From NCBI RefSeq assembly GCF_002237555.1, contig NZ_CP022540.1, forward strand, positions 558,001 to 622,000: DNA of 64,000 nt. The letters run 5' to 3'. The notes below the pieces were generated by a model. That model saw only the letters and a list, made by a program, of their open reading frames with translations, was not told the DNA's origin and did no database searches. The DNA comes from Antarctobacter heliothermus. Lineage in GTDB: Bacteria; Pseudomonadota; Alphaproteobacteria; Rhodobacterales; Rhodobacteraceae. A program made the position numbers and the translations under genes. Below, in pieces: positions 17,677 to 25,840 of the stretch. Each line of letters starts with the position of its first letter. Position 1 is the stretch's first letter.

Positions 17677-18596
17677 TGGCAGGCGGTGCCGCCACGGGCG
17701 GATCATCGACCAGTGATACCTATGCCCCGGCACGCGGCTGGCTGTTGCTGCCCGCATGGGTGAGCTTGGGCATTCTCGTCCTCGCCCCGGTCACGATGAT
17801 GCTGATCTATTCCTTCCTGACCAAGGAATTTCGCGGCGGCGTGATCTGGGAGTTCAGCCTTGCCGCCTACGACCAGTTCTTCTTCGATCGCGGCCTGTTC
17901 GGGGATGACCCGCCACGGATCGAATGGACCTATATCCAGATCTTCTGGCGTTCTATCTGGCAGGCCGGGGCGGCGACGATCCTCAGCCTCGTGATCGGCT
18001 TTCCCACCGCCTATTTCATCGCCACGCGGCCCGCCGCCCAGCGCACGTTCTGGCTGTTCCTCGTCACCATCCCCTATTGGGTCAACCTTTTGATCCGCAC
18101 CGTGTCGATGAAATTCCTGCTGCGCGACCAAGGGCCCTTGAATGAGGCGCTGCTGGGCATCGGCATCATCAGCGAGCCGCTGTCCATCGTGAACACCAAC
18201 GTTGCCGTGCAACTGGGGCTGTTCTATTCCTACCTGCCATTCATGGTGCTGCCGATCTACGCCGCCGTGGAACGCTATAACTTTACCCTCTCCGAGGCGG
18301 CCTCGGACCTTTACGCCCCCCGCTGGACGGTGCTGCGACGCATCCTGCTGCCGTCGGTGAAACCGGGGATCGTGGCGGGCTGTATCCTTGTGTTTGTGCC
18401 CTCCATGGGATCGTTCCTTGCCCCCGACCTGCTGGGCGGGGCCAAGAATTTCATGATCGGGTCGCTGATTGAGGAACAGTTCAAGGGCAACGCCGGCAAC
18501 TGGCCCTTTGGCGCAGCGGCGTCGATGATCCTGTTGACGCTGGTGCTGATCATCCTGCTCGTCCTCGCCCGGCAACAAAGCAAGGCGGAGGGCTGA
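17676..18596 (+). CDS. ABC importer permease (PotB-like)
   Basis: The 306-residue protein has about six membrane helices and the cytoplasmic EAA loop [21 protein letters not shown] that contacts the ATPase. It matches the PotB branch of polyamine-type permeases. It is coupled to the ATPase gene by TGATG and is followed 1 base later by the PotC-like gene. It forms half of the membrane channel. Confidence 0.9.
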   Translation: MAGGAATGGSSTSDTYAPARGWLLLPAWVSLGILVLAPVTMMLIYSFLTKEFRGGVIWEFSLAAYDQFFFDRGLFGDDPPRIEWTYIQIFWRSIWQAGAATILSLVIGFPTAYFIATRPAAQRTFWLFLVTIPYWVNLLIRTVSMKFLLRDQGPLNEALLGIGIISEPLSIVNTNVAVQLGLFYSYLPFMVLPIYAAVERYNFTLSEAASDLYAPRWTVLRRILLPSVKPGIVAGCILVFVPSMGSFLAPDLLGGAKNFMIGSLIEEQFKGNAGNWPFGAAASMILLTLVLIILLVLARQQSKAEG

Positions 18597-18597
18597 C

Positions 18598-19407
18598 ATG
18601 GCTGCGCGCAAATACGACCTCCGCGTCTACCCCGGCTTTCGCGCCATTACGATCCTTTGCCTTGTGATCCTCTATGCGCCACTGGTGGTGGTGACGGTCT
18701 ACAGCTTTAATTCCTCGCCCTCGATCACGAATTGGGAAGGCGTCAGCCTGCGCTGGTACGCGGATGTCTTTACCGGCCCGGAAAGCGGCAAGTTCAAGCT
18801 GGCGGCGCGAAACAGTTTCATCATCGCAATCATCGCGGCTAGCGTCGCCACCGCCATCGCCACACTGTCCGCCACGGCCATCCTGCGGGCAGGCAAATAC
18901 AAACTTCGCATGGTGTCGTTTGGCCTGATCTCACTGCCGCTGATGGTGCCGGAGATCGTGACCGCCGTGGCGACGCTGATCTTTTTCAACGCCATCGGCT
19001 TTGACCGGGGGCTGCTGACGATCCTCTTGGCGCATATCGCCTTTTGCATCCCCTTTGCCTATCTGCCCATCGCGGCCCGGATGCAGGGGATCGAGGCGAC
19101 CTATGAACAGGCCGCGATGGATCTGTATGCCACCCGCAGGCAGGCATTCACCCGCATTCTGCTGCCGCTGATGGCGCCGGGGATTGTGTCAGGTTTCATA
19201 CTGGCCTTTATCGTGTCGCTGGATGATTTCATCATCACCAATTTCGTCAAAGGCGCGGGGATCGAGACCCTGCCCACAGCGATCTTTGGCGCGGTCAAAC
19301 AGGGCATCAAGCCCAACATCATGGCCATTTCCACCATGCTCTTGGGCGTGTCGGTGGTGATGGTCACCCTGTCATGGCTGATCAGCCGCAAAGACAAGAC
19401 AAAATGA
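18598..19407 (+). CDS. ABC importer permease (PotC-like)
   Basis: The 269-residue protein has six predicted membrane helices and an EAA loop ([21 protein letters not shown]), matching Pot[23 protein letters not shown] near the first periplasmic loop is typical of this family. It pairs with the upstream PotB-like permease. The gene order ATPase, permease, permease, binding protein is the normal pot order. Confidence 0.9.
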   Translation: MAARKYDLRVYPGFRAITILCLVILYAPLVVVTVYSFNSSPSITNWEGVSLRWYADVFTGPESGKFKLAARNSFIIAIIAASVATAIATLSATAILRAGKYKLRMVSFGLISLPLMVPEIVTAVATLIFFNAIGFDRGLLTILLAHIAFCIPFAYLPIAARMQGIEATYEQAAMDLYATRRQAFTRILLPLMAPGIVSGFILAFIVSLDDFIITNFVKGAGIETLPTAIFGAVKQGIKPNIMAISTMLLGVSVVMVTLSWLISRKDKTK

Positions 19408-19427
19408 TCCAACAGAGGGGAACGACA

Positions 19428-20459
19428 ATGAAAAAACTGATGACGACAACCGTGGCGGCGCTGGCGCTGACCGCTGGCATGGCGGCAGCCGAGGGCAAAC
19501 TGGTGGTCTATCACTGGTTCGAATACATCCCGCAGGAGGTGCTGGACAAGTTCGCAGAGGAACATGACGTCGAGGTGGTCATGGACACCTATGACAGCAA
19601 TGAGGCGCTGCTTGCCTCGCTCAAGGCTGGGGCCATCGGCACCTATGACGTGGCCGTTCCGGGCGACTACATGGTACAGATCATGGCCGGTGAGGCCCTG
19701 CTGGACACCATCAAGGACGGCGAACTGGCCAACAAGGGCAACATCCTGCCGCAATGGGCCGACCCGTCCTTTGATCCGGGCCGCGCGCATTCGATCCCGT
19801 ACCAGTGGGGATCAACCTCATTCGCCGTGAACCGCGACGTTTATGACGGCGACATCAACACCACCGACATCCTGTTCAACCCGCCCGCCGAACTGTCGGG
19901 CAAGATCAACATGCTGGACAGTCAGGGTGAGGTCATGGCCATGGCCGCGCTGCACATGGGCATCCCGCAGTGTTCGACCGACCGCGATCAACTCAAGGCG
20001 CTGAACGCCATGCTGCAAGAGGCCAAGACGCACTGGGCCTCGTTCAACTCGGACACCGCGAAAGAGGTGCTGGTGTCGGGCGACGCTGCCGTCGGCCAGA
20101 TCTATGACGGCTTCGCCGCCAAGGCGCGTGAGGAAGGGGCCAACACCGAATACGCCTTTCCGACGCAGGGCTATATCGTCTGGATGGACAATGTCGTGCT
20201 GCTCAAGGACGCGCCGAACCGTGACAACGCGCTGAAATTCATGGATTTCCTGCTGGAGCCGGAAAACATAGCCGCCGTCACCAACTATGCGCGTTATGTG
20301 TCGGGCGTGGACGGGGTAACGCCGTTCCTTGATCCCGCTCTGGCAACGCAGCCCGAGTCCAACCCGCCTGCAACTGCCGGGGAAGGCGTGTTCATTCAGG
20401 TCTGCGATCAGGCCACGCAAGAGGTCTATGACCAGATCTGGACCAACCTGAAAAAGTGA
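19428..20459 (+). CDS. ABC importer periplasmic binding protein (PotD-like)
   Basis: The ATG at 19428 has AGAGGGG upstream and opens a clear signal peptide (MKKLMTTTVAALALTAGMAAA). The 343-residue protein continues with KLVVYHWFEYIPQEVLDKF, typical of PotD/PotF polyamine-binding proteins. An in-frame start at 19374 would bury the signal peptide. It would capture the cationic substrate in the periplasm. Whether the ligand is a polyamine or a methylated amino compound cannot be told by reading. Confidence 0.9.
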   Translation: MKKLMTTTVAALALTAGMAAAEGKLVVYHWFEYIPQEVLDKFAEEHDVEVVMDTYDSNEALLASLKAGAIGTYDVAVPGDYMVQIMAGEALLDTIKDGELANKGNILPQWADPSFDPGRAHSIPYQWGSTSFAVNRDVYDGDINTTDILFNPPAELSGKINMLDSQGEVMAMAALHMGIPQCSTDRDQLKALNAMLQEAKTHWASFNSDTAKEVLVSGDAAVGQIYDGFAAKAREEGANTEYAFPTQGYIVWMDNVVLLKDAPNRDNALKFMDFLLEPENIAAVTNYARYVSGVDGVTPFLDPALATQPESNPPATAGEGVFIQVCDQATQEVYDQIWTNLKK

Positions 20460-20482
20460 TCACTTGTACCTATGAAACGACT

Positions 20483-20512
20483 GGAGGAGCGCAATGCGCT
20501 TCTCCTTGCGTT
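20483..20512 (+). terminator. Hairpin between convergent pot-like and cysG genes
   Basis: GGAGGAGCGC (20483-20492) pairs with GCGCTTCTCC (20496-20505) around AAT, with one G-T wobble, and is followed by TTGCGTTT. It lies 24 bases after the binding-protein stop and 27 bases from the end of cysG on the other strand, so it may serve both. Confidence 0.6.
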
Positions 20513-20538
20513 TGACGGCAACGCCACCTGTCCTAGGT

Positions 20539-21927
20539 TCAGGCGACACGCGCCTCATCTGACATGGCCCCAAGCGTCCGCGCGGGCCATGTCACCATGA
20601 TAACCGCGCAGCCCTGACAGTCCGCCGCGCGCAACGTCTGTTCCAGCGCGTCAAGCGGGCAGTCCAGCAACTGTTGGGTGGGTTTGGAGACGTCGACGCC
20701 CAAACGAATGCGCGTTTTCGGCGACAGGCCCCGCGCCAGCAGATCATCGCGAATCCGCCCCGCTTGCCCCACCGACATGTAAAACACCGATGTCGTCCCC
20801 GGTGAGGCGAGGCGTGTGCTATCGGGCAATGCCGCGCCCGCCTGCGCCATTCCCGTCGTCAAGATCAGCGTATCGGATACTCCGCGTTCGGTCAGCGTCT
20901 CCCCCATAGCGGCGGCCGCAGCAGAGGCAGCTGTGATGCCCGGTACAACGTCCACGTCAATGCCCGCCGCCCGGATTGCGGTCAGCTCCTCACCCACGCG
21001 GCCAAAGACACCCGGATCGCCGGATTTCAGCCGCACCACACGGCGACCCCTGCGCGCCTCGGCCACGATCACCGCGTTGATGCGGTCCTGCGGCCATGCA
21101 TGCGCGCCAACCACCTTGCCCACGTAGACCCGCTCGGCATCGCGGCGCGCCAGTTCCAGCACGTCGGCATCGACCAACCGGTCGTAAAAGATCACGTCGG
21201 CCTCTTGCATGCGCTCGACCGCCCGCAGGGTCAGCAGGTCTCGCGCACCCGGCCCCGCCCCGACAAGCGAGACGTGCCCTTTGGTCTTGGTCTGCGGCGC
21301 ACCACCCGCCGCGATGGCTGCCTTGATTTCTTGAGCCGCCTCGCGTTCGTTGCCGCGAGTCCATGTGCCGCGCGGCCCGCCCTTGAACACCCAGGCCCAG
21401 AAAGGGCGGCGCTGGTCGCGCGGCACACGCGCCTCAACCACCGGGCGCAAGCGCCCCGCCAAAGCCGCCAGCCCACCAAGGTTCGGCGGCAGGCTTTCCT
21501 CCAGCCGCGTCTTGATTTCGCGTGTCAGCACAGGCGCGGTGCCCTCACTGCCGATGGCGATCACAACCGGGTCGCGGTCCACCAGCGCCGGGGTGGTCAG
21601 GTCGCACAGGTCGGGTCGGTCCACCACATTCACCGGGCAGCGCACCGCCTGCGCCAACCCGTGCACCGCCGCGTCCAGACCCGGACAGCCGGTTGCGATG
21701 AACCCCATCGCCGCGCCATCGAACACCTCAGCGGTCAGGCGCGGGACATGACGCGCCCGCCCCTCTGCCACCAGCGCCTGCAATTCCGCGTCCAGATCGG
21801 GCGACACCAAAACGATCTCTGCATCGGTCTTGAGGATCAGCCGGGTTTTCTGCGCCGCCTGCTCGCCCCCGCCCACGATCACGACGCGGCGGCCCGAAGT
21901 ACGAATGAACATCGGAAAGCTTTTCAT
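20539..21927 (-). CDS. cysG: Siroheme synthase CysG (trifunctional)
   Basis: The 462-residue protein has the CysG fusion layout. Residues 1 to about 210 are the precorrin-2 dehydrogenase/ferrochelatase half (RRVVIVGGGEQAAQKTRLIL). From about 220 it is the uroporphyrinogen-III C-methyltransferase half (VSLVGAGPGARDLLTLRA, VRLKSGDPGVFGRVGEE). It makes siroheme, the prosthetic group of NirB. It is the last gene of the nitrate assimilation run, 9 bases after the TrpD2-like gene. Confidence 0.93.
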   Translation of the reverse strand: MKSFPMFIRTSGRRVVIVGGGEQAAQKTRLILKTDAEIVLVSPDLDAELQALVAEGRARHVPRLTAEVFDGAAMGFIATGCPGLDAAVHGLAQAVRCPVNVVDRPDLCDLTTPALVDRDPVVIAIGSEGTAPVLTREIKTRLEESLPPNLGGLAALAGRLRPVVEARVPRDQRRPFWAWVFKGGPRGTWTRGNEREAAQEIKAAIAAGGAPQTKTKGHVSLVGAGPGARDLLTLRAVERMQEADVIFYDRLVDADVLELARRDAERVYVGKVVGAHAWPQDRINAVIVAEARRGRRVVRLKSGDPGVFGRVGEELTAIRAAGIDVDVVPGITAASAAAAAMGETLTERGVSDTLILTTGMAQAGAALPDSTRLASPGTTSVFYMSVGQAGRIRDDLLARGLSPKTRIRLGVDVSKPTQQLLDCPLDALEQTLRAADCQGCAVIMVTWPARTLGAMSDEARVA

Positions 21928-21936
21928 GGCTGTCTC

Positions 21937-22881
21937 CTAGGCCGATTGCAGGACGGAACGGGCGCGCCAGAGCGCGGTCAGGTCGGGCGCGGCGCCCAAT
22001 GTGTCAAAGGCCAGCGCGGCCGTGCCCAGCACGATCTGGCGGGCAAACTCGGGGCCATTGTCGTCTTGCCATAGCGCGGTCAGCGCCTCAGTCGGCAGGT
22101 CCAGATCGGACAGCCGCCGATGATCCTGCACGCGGGCCGGATAGCTGCCCTGCCACGGCACGCCGTCCCGCAGGCCAAAGCCCGCGATCTCCATGCCGGG
22201 ATGCCGTTCAAACTCACCGCCGCCGCCTTTGATGACGCTCAGGTTGCGCCAGTCCAATAGCTGTGCCGCATCCGCCTGCAACAGGCGGTAAGACGGGTGA
22301 AAGACCCCCTGCACGCTGGCGCTGGCGCGGCCCGGATTCAGCATCCGGCAAACCGTGTTCACGCAGGACCGCAGGCCCAGAGTGCGCCGCAGATCCAGCA
22401 GGCGGAACAGCGCGGGATGCGCGGCCTCCAGCGGCAAATAGGCGATACCCTGTCCGTCCAAAGCGCGGGTCGCAGCCTCGGGCGTTGCTACCACCGGGAT
22501 GCCCAGCGCCGTCAGCCCCTGCCGGATGGCCGGGTCCGGCCCGTTCCAGCCGTGCAACAGCACGCGCGCGCCGCTGCCCGCGACCAGCTTTGCCGCCAAC
22601 AGGAACCACGGCAGGCCGCGCGTGCGACCCGCCGCATAGCAAGGCCAGTCCAGATCGGCCTGCAGCCAGTCCGCCAAGGGGGCCTGTGCGGCACGGGCGA
22701 ACCCGGCGATTTCCTCCGCCGTCTCGCCCTTCATCCGCAACAACATCAGCAGCGCGCCAACCGCCTCTGGCGCGGCCCCTGCCAGCATCTGCGCCATGGC
22801 GTCGGCGGCCTCATCCTCGGTCAGCGACCGCGACCGGCCTGGCCCGCGCCCAAGCGTGCGGACATGGTCCGACAGGCTCAT
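21937..22881 (-). CDS. TrpD2/YbiB-like glycosyltransferase-family protein
   Basis: The 314-residue protein resembles anthranilate phosphoribosyltransferase (helical N-domain with LTEDEAADAMAQMLAG, then an alpha/beta domain), but lacks an obvious PRPP-binding GTGGD motif, as in the YbiB/TrpD2 group. YbiB-type proteins have been linked to nucleic acid binding and not tryptophan synthesis. I chose the ATG at 22881, which overlaps the nasA stop (ATGA at 22878). Its place between nasA and cysG implies a role in nitrate assimilation or cofactor handling that is not defined. Confidence 0.8.
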   Translation of the reverse strand: MSLSDHVRTLGRGPGRSRSLTEDEAADAMAQMLAGAAPEAVGALLMLLRMKGETAEEIAGFARAAQAPLADWLQADLDWPCYAAGRTRGLPWFLLAAKLVAGSGARVLLHGWNGPDPAIRQGLTALGIPVVATPEAATRALDGQGIAYLPLEAAHPALFRLLDLRRTLGLRSCVNTVCRMLNPGRASASVQGVFHPSYRLLQADAAQLLDWRNLSVIKGGGGEFERHPGMEIAGFGLRDGVPWQGSYPARVQDHRRLSDLDLPTEALTALWQDDNGPEFARQIVLGTAALAFDTLGAAPDLTALWRARSVLQSA

Positions 22882-25508
22882 TCCGCCGCTTCCTTGGCCT
22901 GAACCATGGTCAACAGGTCCGCTAGTTCCGGGCGGCAAGAACCGCAGTTTGTGCCCGCTTGCAGCGCGGCACCGATGGCTGCGACCGACATCAGGCCTTG
23001 ATCCTCGATCCCGGCAAGGATGGTGTTCACCCCCACCCCGAAGCAGGAACACAGGATCGGTCCCGGGTCCGGCACATCCGCAGGCGACCGCCCCGACAAC
23101 AGGCTCTGGTCAGGGGCATCCGGCAAGGTGGCAAGGTAGTCGCGCATCACCGCAACAGGTGTCGGCGACACGAACAACGCCGCAACCAGCCGACCGTTTT
23201 CGCGGAACGCCAACCGTGCAACACCCTGCCCCGGCCCATGCACAGAGGTCAGGTCTGCCTCTGGCAGATCGAATAGGCGACGCGCTGCGACCTCCCAATT
23301 GACTGGCGTGTCCAACCCCGCCAGTTCCGCGCGGCACCCTGCACTGGTCGTGCTGAGTGCCCAATAATCGACGTGCGGTGCCATCGGACGGGCCGACACA
23401 GCGAACCCGTACCACGCCGCTTGCAGGCGGGTCACACGCACGACGCTGGCCTTGCTTTCGGGCTGACCGGACACAGGATCGGTCACCGCCGCCACCAGCG
23501 CATCAATCCGGGCCGAGGGCGCGGTTTCTCCGGTCCAGTGCATCGGTGCAAAAACCTGTCCGGGCTGAACGGCATCGGTGATCCGCGCCCGCAAGATGGC
23601 CTTGCCCTGCGGGCTGTCTAACGTCACCAGATCGGCGGGACCGATCCCAAGGGCGCGCGCATCCTGCGGATGAATCTCGACAAACGGCTCTGCCAGATGG
23701 GCGGACAGACGTGGCGACAGGGCTGTGCGGGTCATCGTGTGCCACTGGTCACGGGTGCGTCCGGTGTTCAGCACAAATGGATAGCGCGGCGCGGTCCGGG
23801 CTGCCGGGGCGCGCCATGAAACGGGCAGAATACGCGCCTTGCCATCGGCATGATAAAAGCCACCCTCCGCGAAAAAGCGCCCGCCCTGACGGGACGCCGA
23901 CACCGGCCATCGGGTGGGGGCCAGCGCGGCATAGCCCTCTGCGCCAAGGTCTTGCAGGCCGGAAATGTCGAAATCCCGCCCGAACCGTCCGGCAATACCC
24001 GACAGCGCGGCGTATTCGCGAAAAATCTCAACCGGCGACTGATAGTCGAACGCCTCTCGCCACCCCATGCGGCAACCGACCTCTGCCAAGATCTCCCAGT
24101 CAGGTCGCGTCGCACCGGGTGCAGGCAGGATCGCGCGCTGGCGGCTGATGGTGCGGTCGGAATTGGTGACGGTGCCGTCCTTCTCCGCCCACGCACTGGT
24201 GGGCAGCAACACATCCGCCAATCGTGCGGTGTCCGTGGCGGCGGTGATGTCGCTGACGACCGTAAAGGGGCAGGCCGCGATGGCGTCGCGCACCGCATCG
24301 GCATCGGGCATCGACACGGCGGGGTTGGTGTGGATGATCCACAGCGCCTTGATCCGCCCATTGCCCACGGCGCGAAACATGTCCACCGCCTTGAGGCCCG
24401 GACGGTCCGGCACAAAGGGGGCCGCCCAGAAATCGCGCACGGCTGCGCGGTGATCGGCGTTTTCCAGATCCAGATGACAGGCCAGCATATTCGACAGCCC
24501 GCCCACCTCGCGCCCCCCCATGGCGTTGGGCTGGCCGGTAACCGATAGCGGGCCAGAGCCCGGCTTTCCAACGCGGCCGGTGGCAAGGTGACAGTTCAGA
24601 ATCGCGTTGACCTTGTCGCTGCCACTGCTGGACTGGTTCACGCCTTGGCTGAAGATGGTGACAACCTTTTCGGTGCCGATCCAGAGGCGGCAGAACTCGG
24701 CGATCTGTGCGGCATCCAGGCCGGTGACAGCATCGTCATCCAACGCTGCCTGTTCCAGCGCGGCCTCCAGACCCTGCGTGTGTGTCAGATAGCTGTGATC
24801 CAGTGCGCCAGCCCTGTCGATCTCGACCAGCAGCCGGTTGAACAGCGCCACATCCGATCCCGGTTGCAACGCCAGATGCATGTCGGCCCCGTCACAACTT
24901 GCCGTTCGGCGCGGGTCGATCACCACAATCTTGGTGCCGCGCTTTTTCCGTTCCGCCAGTACACGCTGATACAGTACCGGATGGCACCATGCGAGGTTCG
25001 ACCCCACCAGCACCACAAGATCCGCCTCTTCGAGATCCTCATAGGTGCCGGGAACCGTGTCCGTGCCAAAGGCGCGCTTGTGTCCCGCCACGGTCGAGGC
25101 CATGCAAAGCCGCGAGTTGGTGTCGATATTGGCCGAGCCGATGAACCCTTTCATCAGCTTGTTGGCGACGTAGTAGTCCTCGGTCAGCAACTGGCCAGAG
25201 ACGTAGAAGGCCACGCTGTCGGGGCCGTGCCGGGCGATGGTCTCTGAGAACCGCTCTGCCACCGTGTCCAGCGCCGTATCCCAATCGACCTCCTGCCCGC
25301 CGATCTGCGGAGCCAGCAGCCGCTGCCCCAACCCCACCGTTTCGCCCAGCGCCGAGCCTTTGGAACACAGCCGCCCGCGGTTTGCCGGGTGGTCGGGATC
25401 GCCGCGCACGTCCAGCCCGCCCGCACCGTCCGGCGTCAGCAGAACACCACAGCCCACACCGCAATAGGGGCAGGTCGAGCGGACGGCCTCACACCCGGCC
25501 CCGTCCAT
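22878..25508 (-). CDS. nasA: Assimilatory nitrate reductase catalytic subunit
   Basis: The 876-residue molybdopterin oxidoreductase begins with a [4Fe-4S] motif C-x2-C-x3-C (CPYCGVGC) and a fourth Cys in RLCSKGS. It reduces nitrate to nitrite in the cytoplasm. The last 60 residues form a BFD-like [2Fe-2S] domain (ILCSCFGVG with TNCGSC), seen in some NasA proteins as an extra electron entry site. The ATG at 25508 overlaps the nirD stop; a GTG one codon upstream (25511) is also possible. No separate NasB-type reductase is encoded here, so the electron donor may be NirB-linked or encoded elsewhere. Confidence 0.93.
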   Translation of the reverse strand: MDGAGCEAVRSTCPYCGVGCGVLLTPDGAGGLDVRGDPDHPANRGRLCSKGSALGETVGLGQRLLAPQIGGQEVDWDTALDTVAERFSETIARHGPDSVAFYVSGQLLTEDYYVANKLMKGFIGSANIDTNSRLCMASTVAGHKRAFGTDTVPGTYEDLEEADLVVLVGSNLAWCHPVLYQRVLAERKKRGTKIVVIDPRRTASCDGADMHLALQPGSDVALFNRLLVEIDRAGALDHSYLTHTQGLEAALEQAALDDDAVTGLDAAQIAEFCRLWIGTEKVVTIFSQGVNQSSSGSDKVNAILNCHLATGRVGKPGSGPLSVTGQPNAMGGREVGGLSNMLACHLDLENADHRAAVRDFWAAPFVPDRPGLKAVDMFRAVGNGRIKALWIIHTNPAVSMPDADAVRDAIAACPFTVVSDITAATDTARLADVLLPTSAWAEKDGTVTNSDRTISRQRAILPAPGATRPDWEILAEVGCRMGWREAFDYQSPVEIFREYAALSGIAGRFGRDFDISGLQDLGAEGYAALAPTRWPVSASRQGGRFFAEGGFYHADGKARILPVSWRAPAARTAPRYPFVLNTGRTRDQWHTMTRTALSPRLSAHLAEPFVEIHPQDARALGIGPADLVTLDSPQGKAILRARITDAVQPGQVFAPMHWTGETAPSARIDALVAAVTDPVSGQPESKASVVRVTRLQAAWYGFAVSARPMAPHVDYWALSTTSAGCRAELAGLDTPVNWEVAARRLFDLPEADLTSVHGPGQGVARLAFRENGRLVAALFVSPTPVAVMRDYLATLPDAPDQSLLSGRSPADVPDPGPILCSCFGVGVNTILAGIEDQGLMSVAAIGAALQAGTNCGSCRPELADLLTMVQAKEAAE

Positions 25509-25840
25509 CACGCGACGCTCCGCTGGCGCAGCACAGAGCCGTCGATCTGGATGCGCCCGGCGTCGACGCGCACCGGATAGGTGGCGATGCGCCCCTCATC
25601 CGCGCCCTGCGCCTGACCGGTGTTCAGATCAAAGACCCAGTTGTGTAGCGGGCATGTCACCGATTGCCCGTGCACGATCCCGTCGGACAGCGGCCCCCCC
25701 TTGTGCGGGCAGGTGTCGGAGACGGCAAAGACCTCATCCGCAGCCGTCCGAAAGACGGCAATACAGCCGACGTTGGTTTTCAACACGCGTGCGCCGCGCA
25801 GCGGCACCTCATCAATCGCGCCAATGTCGATCCAGCTCAT
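25508..25840 (-). CDS. nirD: Nitrite reductase (NAD(P)H) small subunit
   Basis: The 110-residue Rieske-like protein has CPHKGGPL and CPLHNWVF, so the C-x-H/C-x2-H cluster ligands appear complete; some NirD proteins have lost them. It is the partner of NirB. The ATG at 25840 overlaps the nirB stop (ATGA), which gives the standard NirD length. Confidence 0.92.
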   Translation of the reverse strand: MSWIDIGAIDEVPLRGARVLKTNVGCIAVFRTAADEVFAVSDTCPHKGGPLSDGIVHGQSVTCPLHNWVFDLNTGQAQGADEGRIATYPVRVDAGRIQIDGSVLRQRSVA

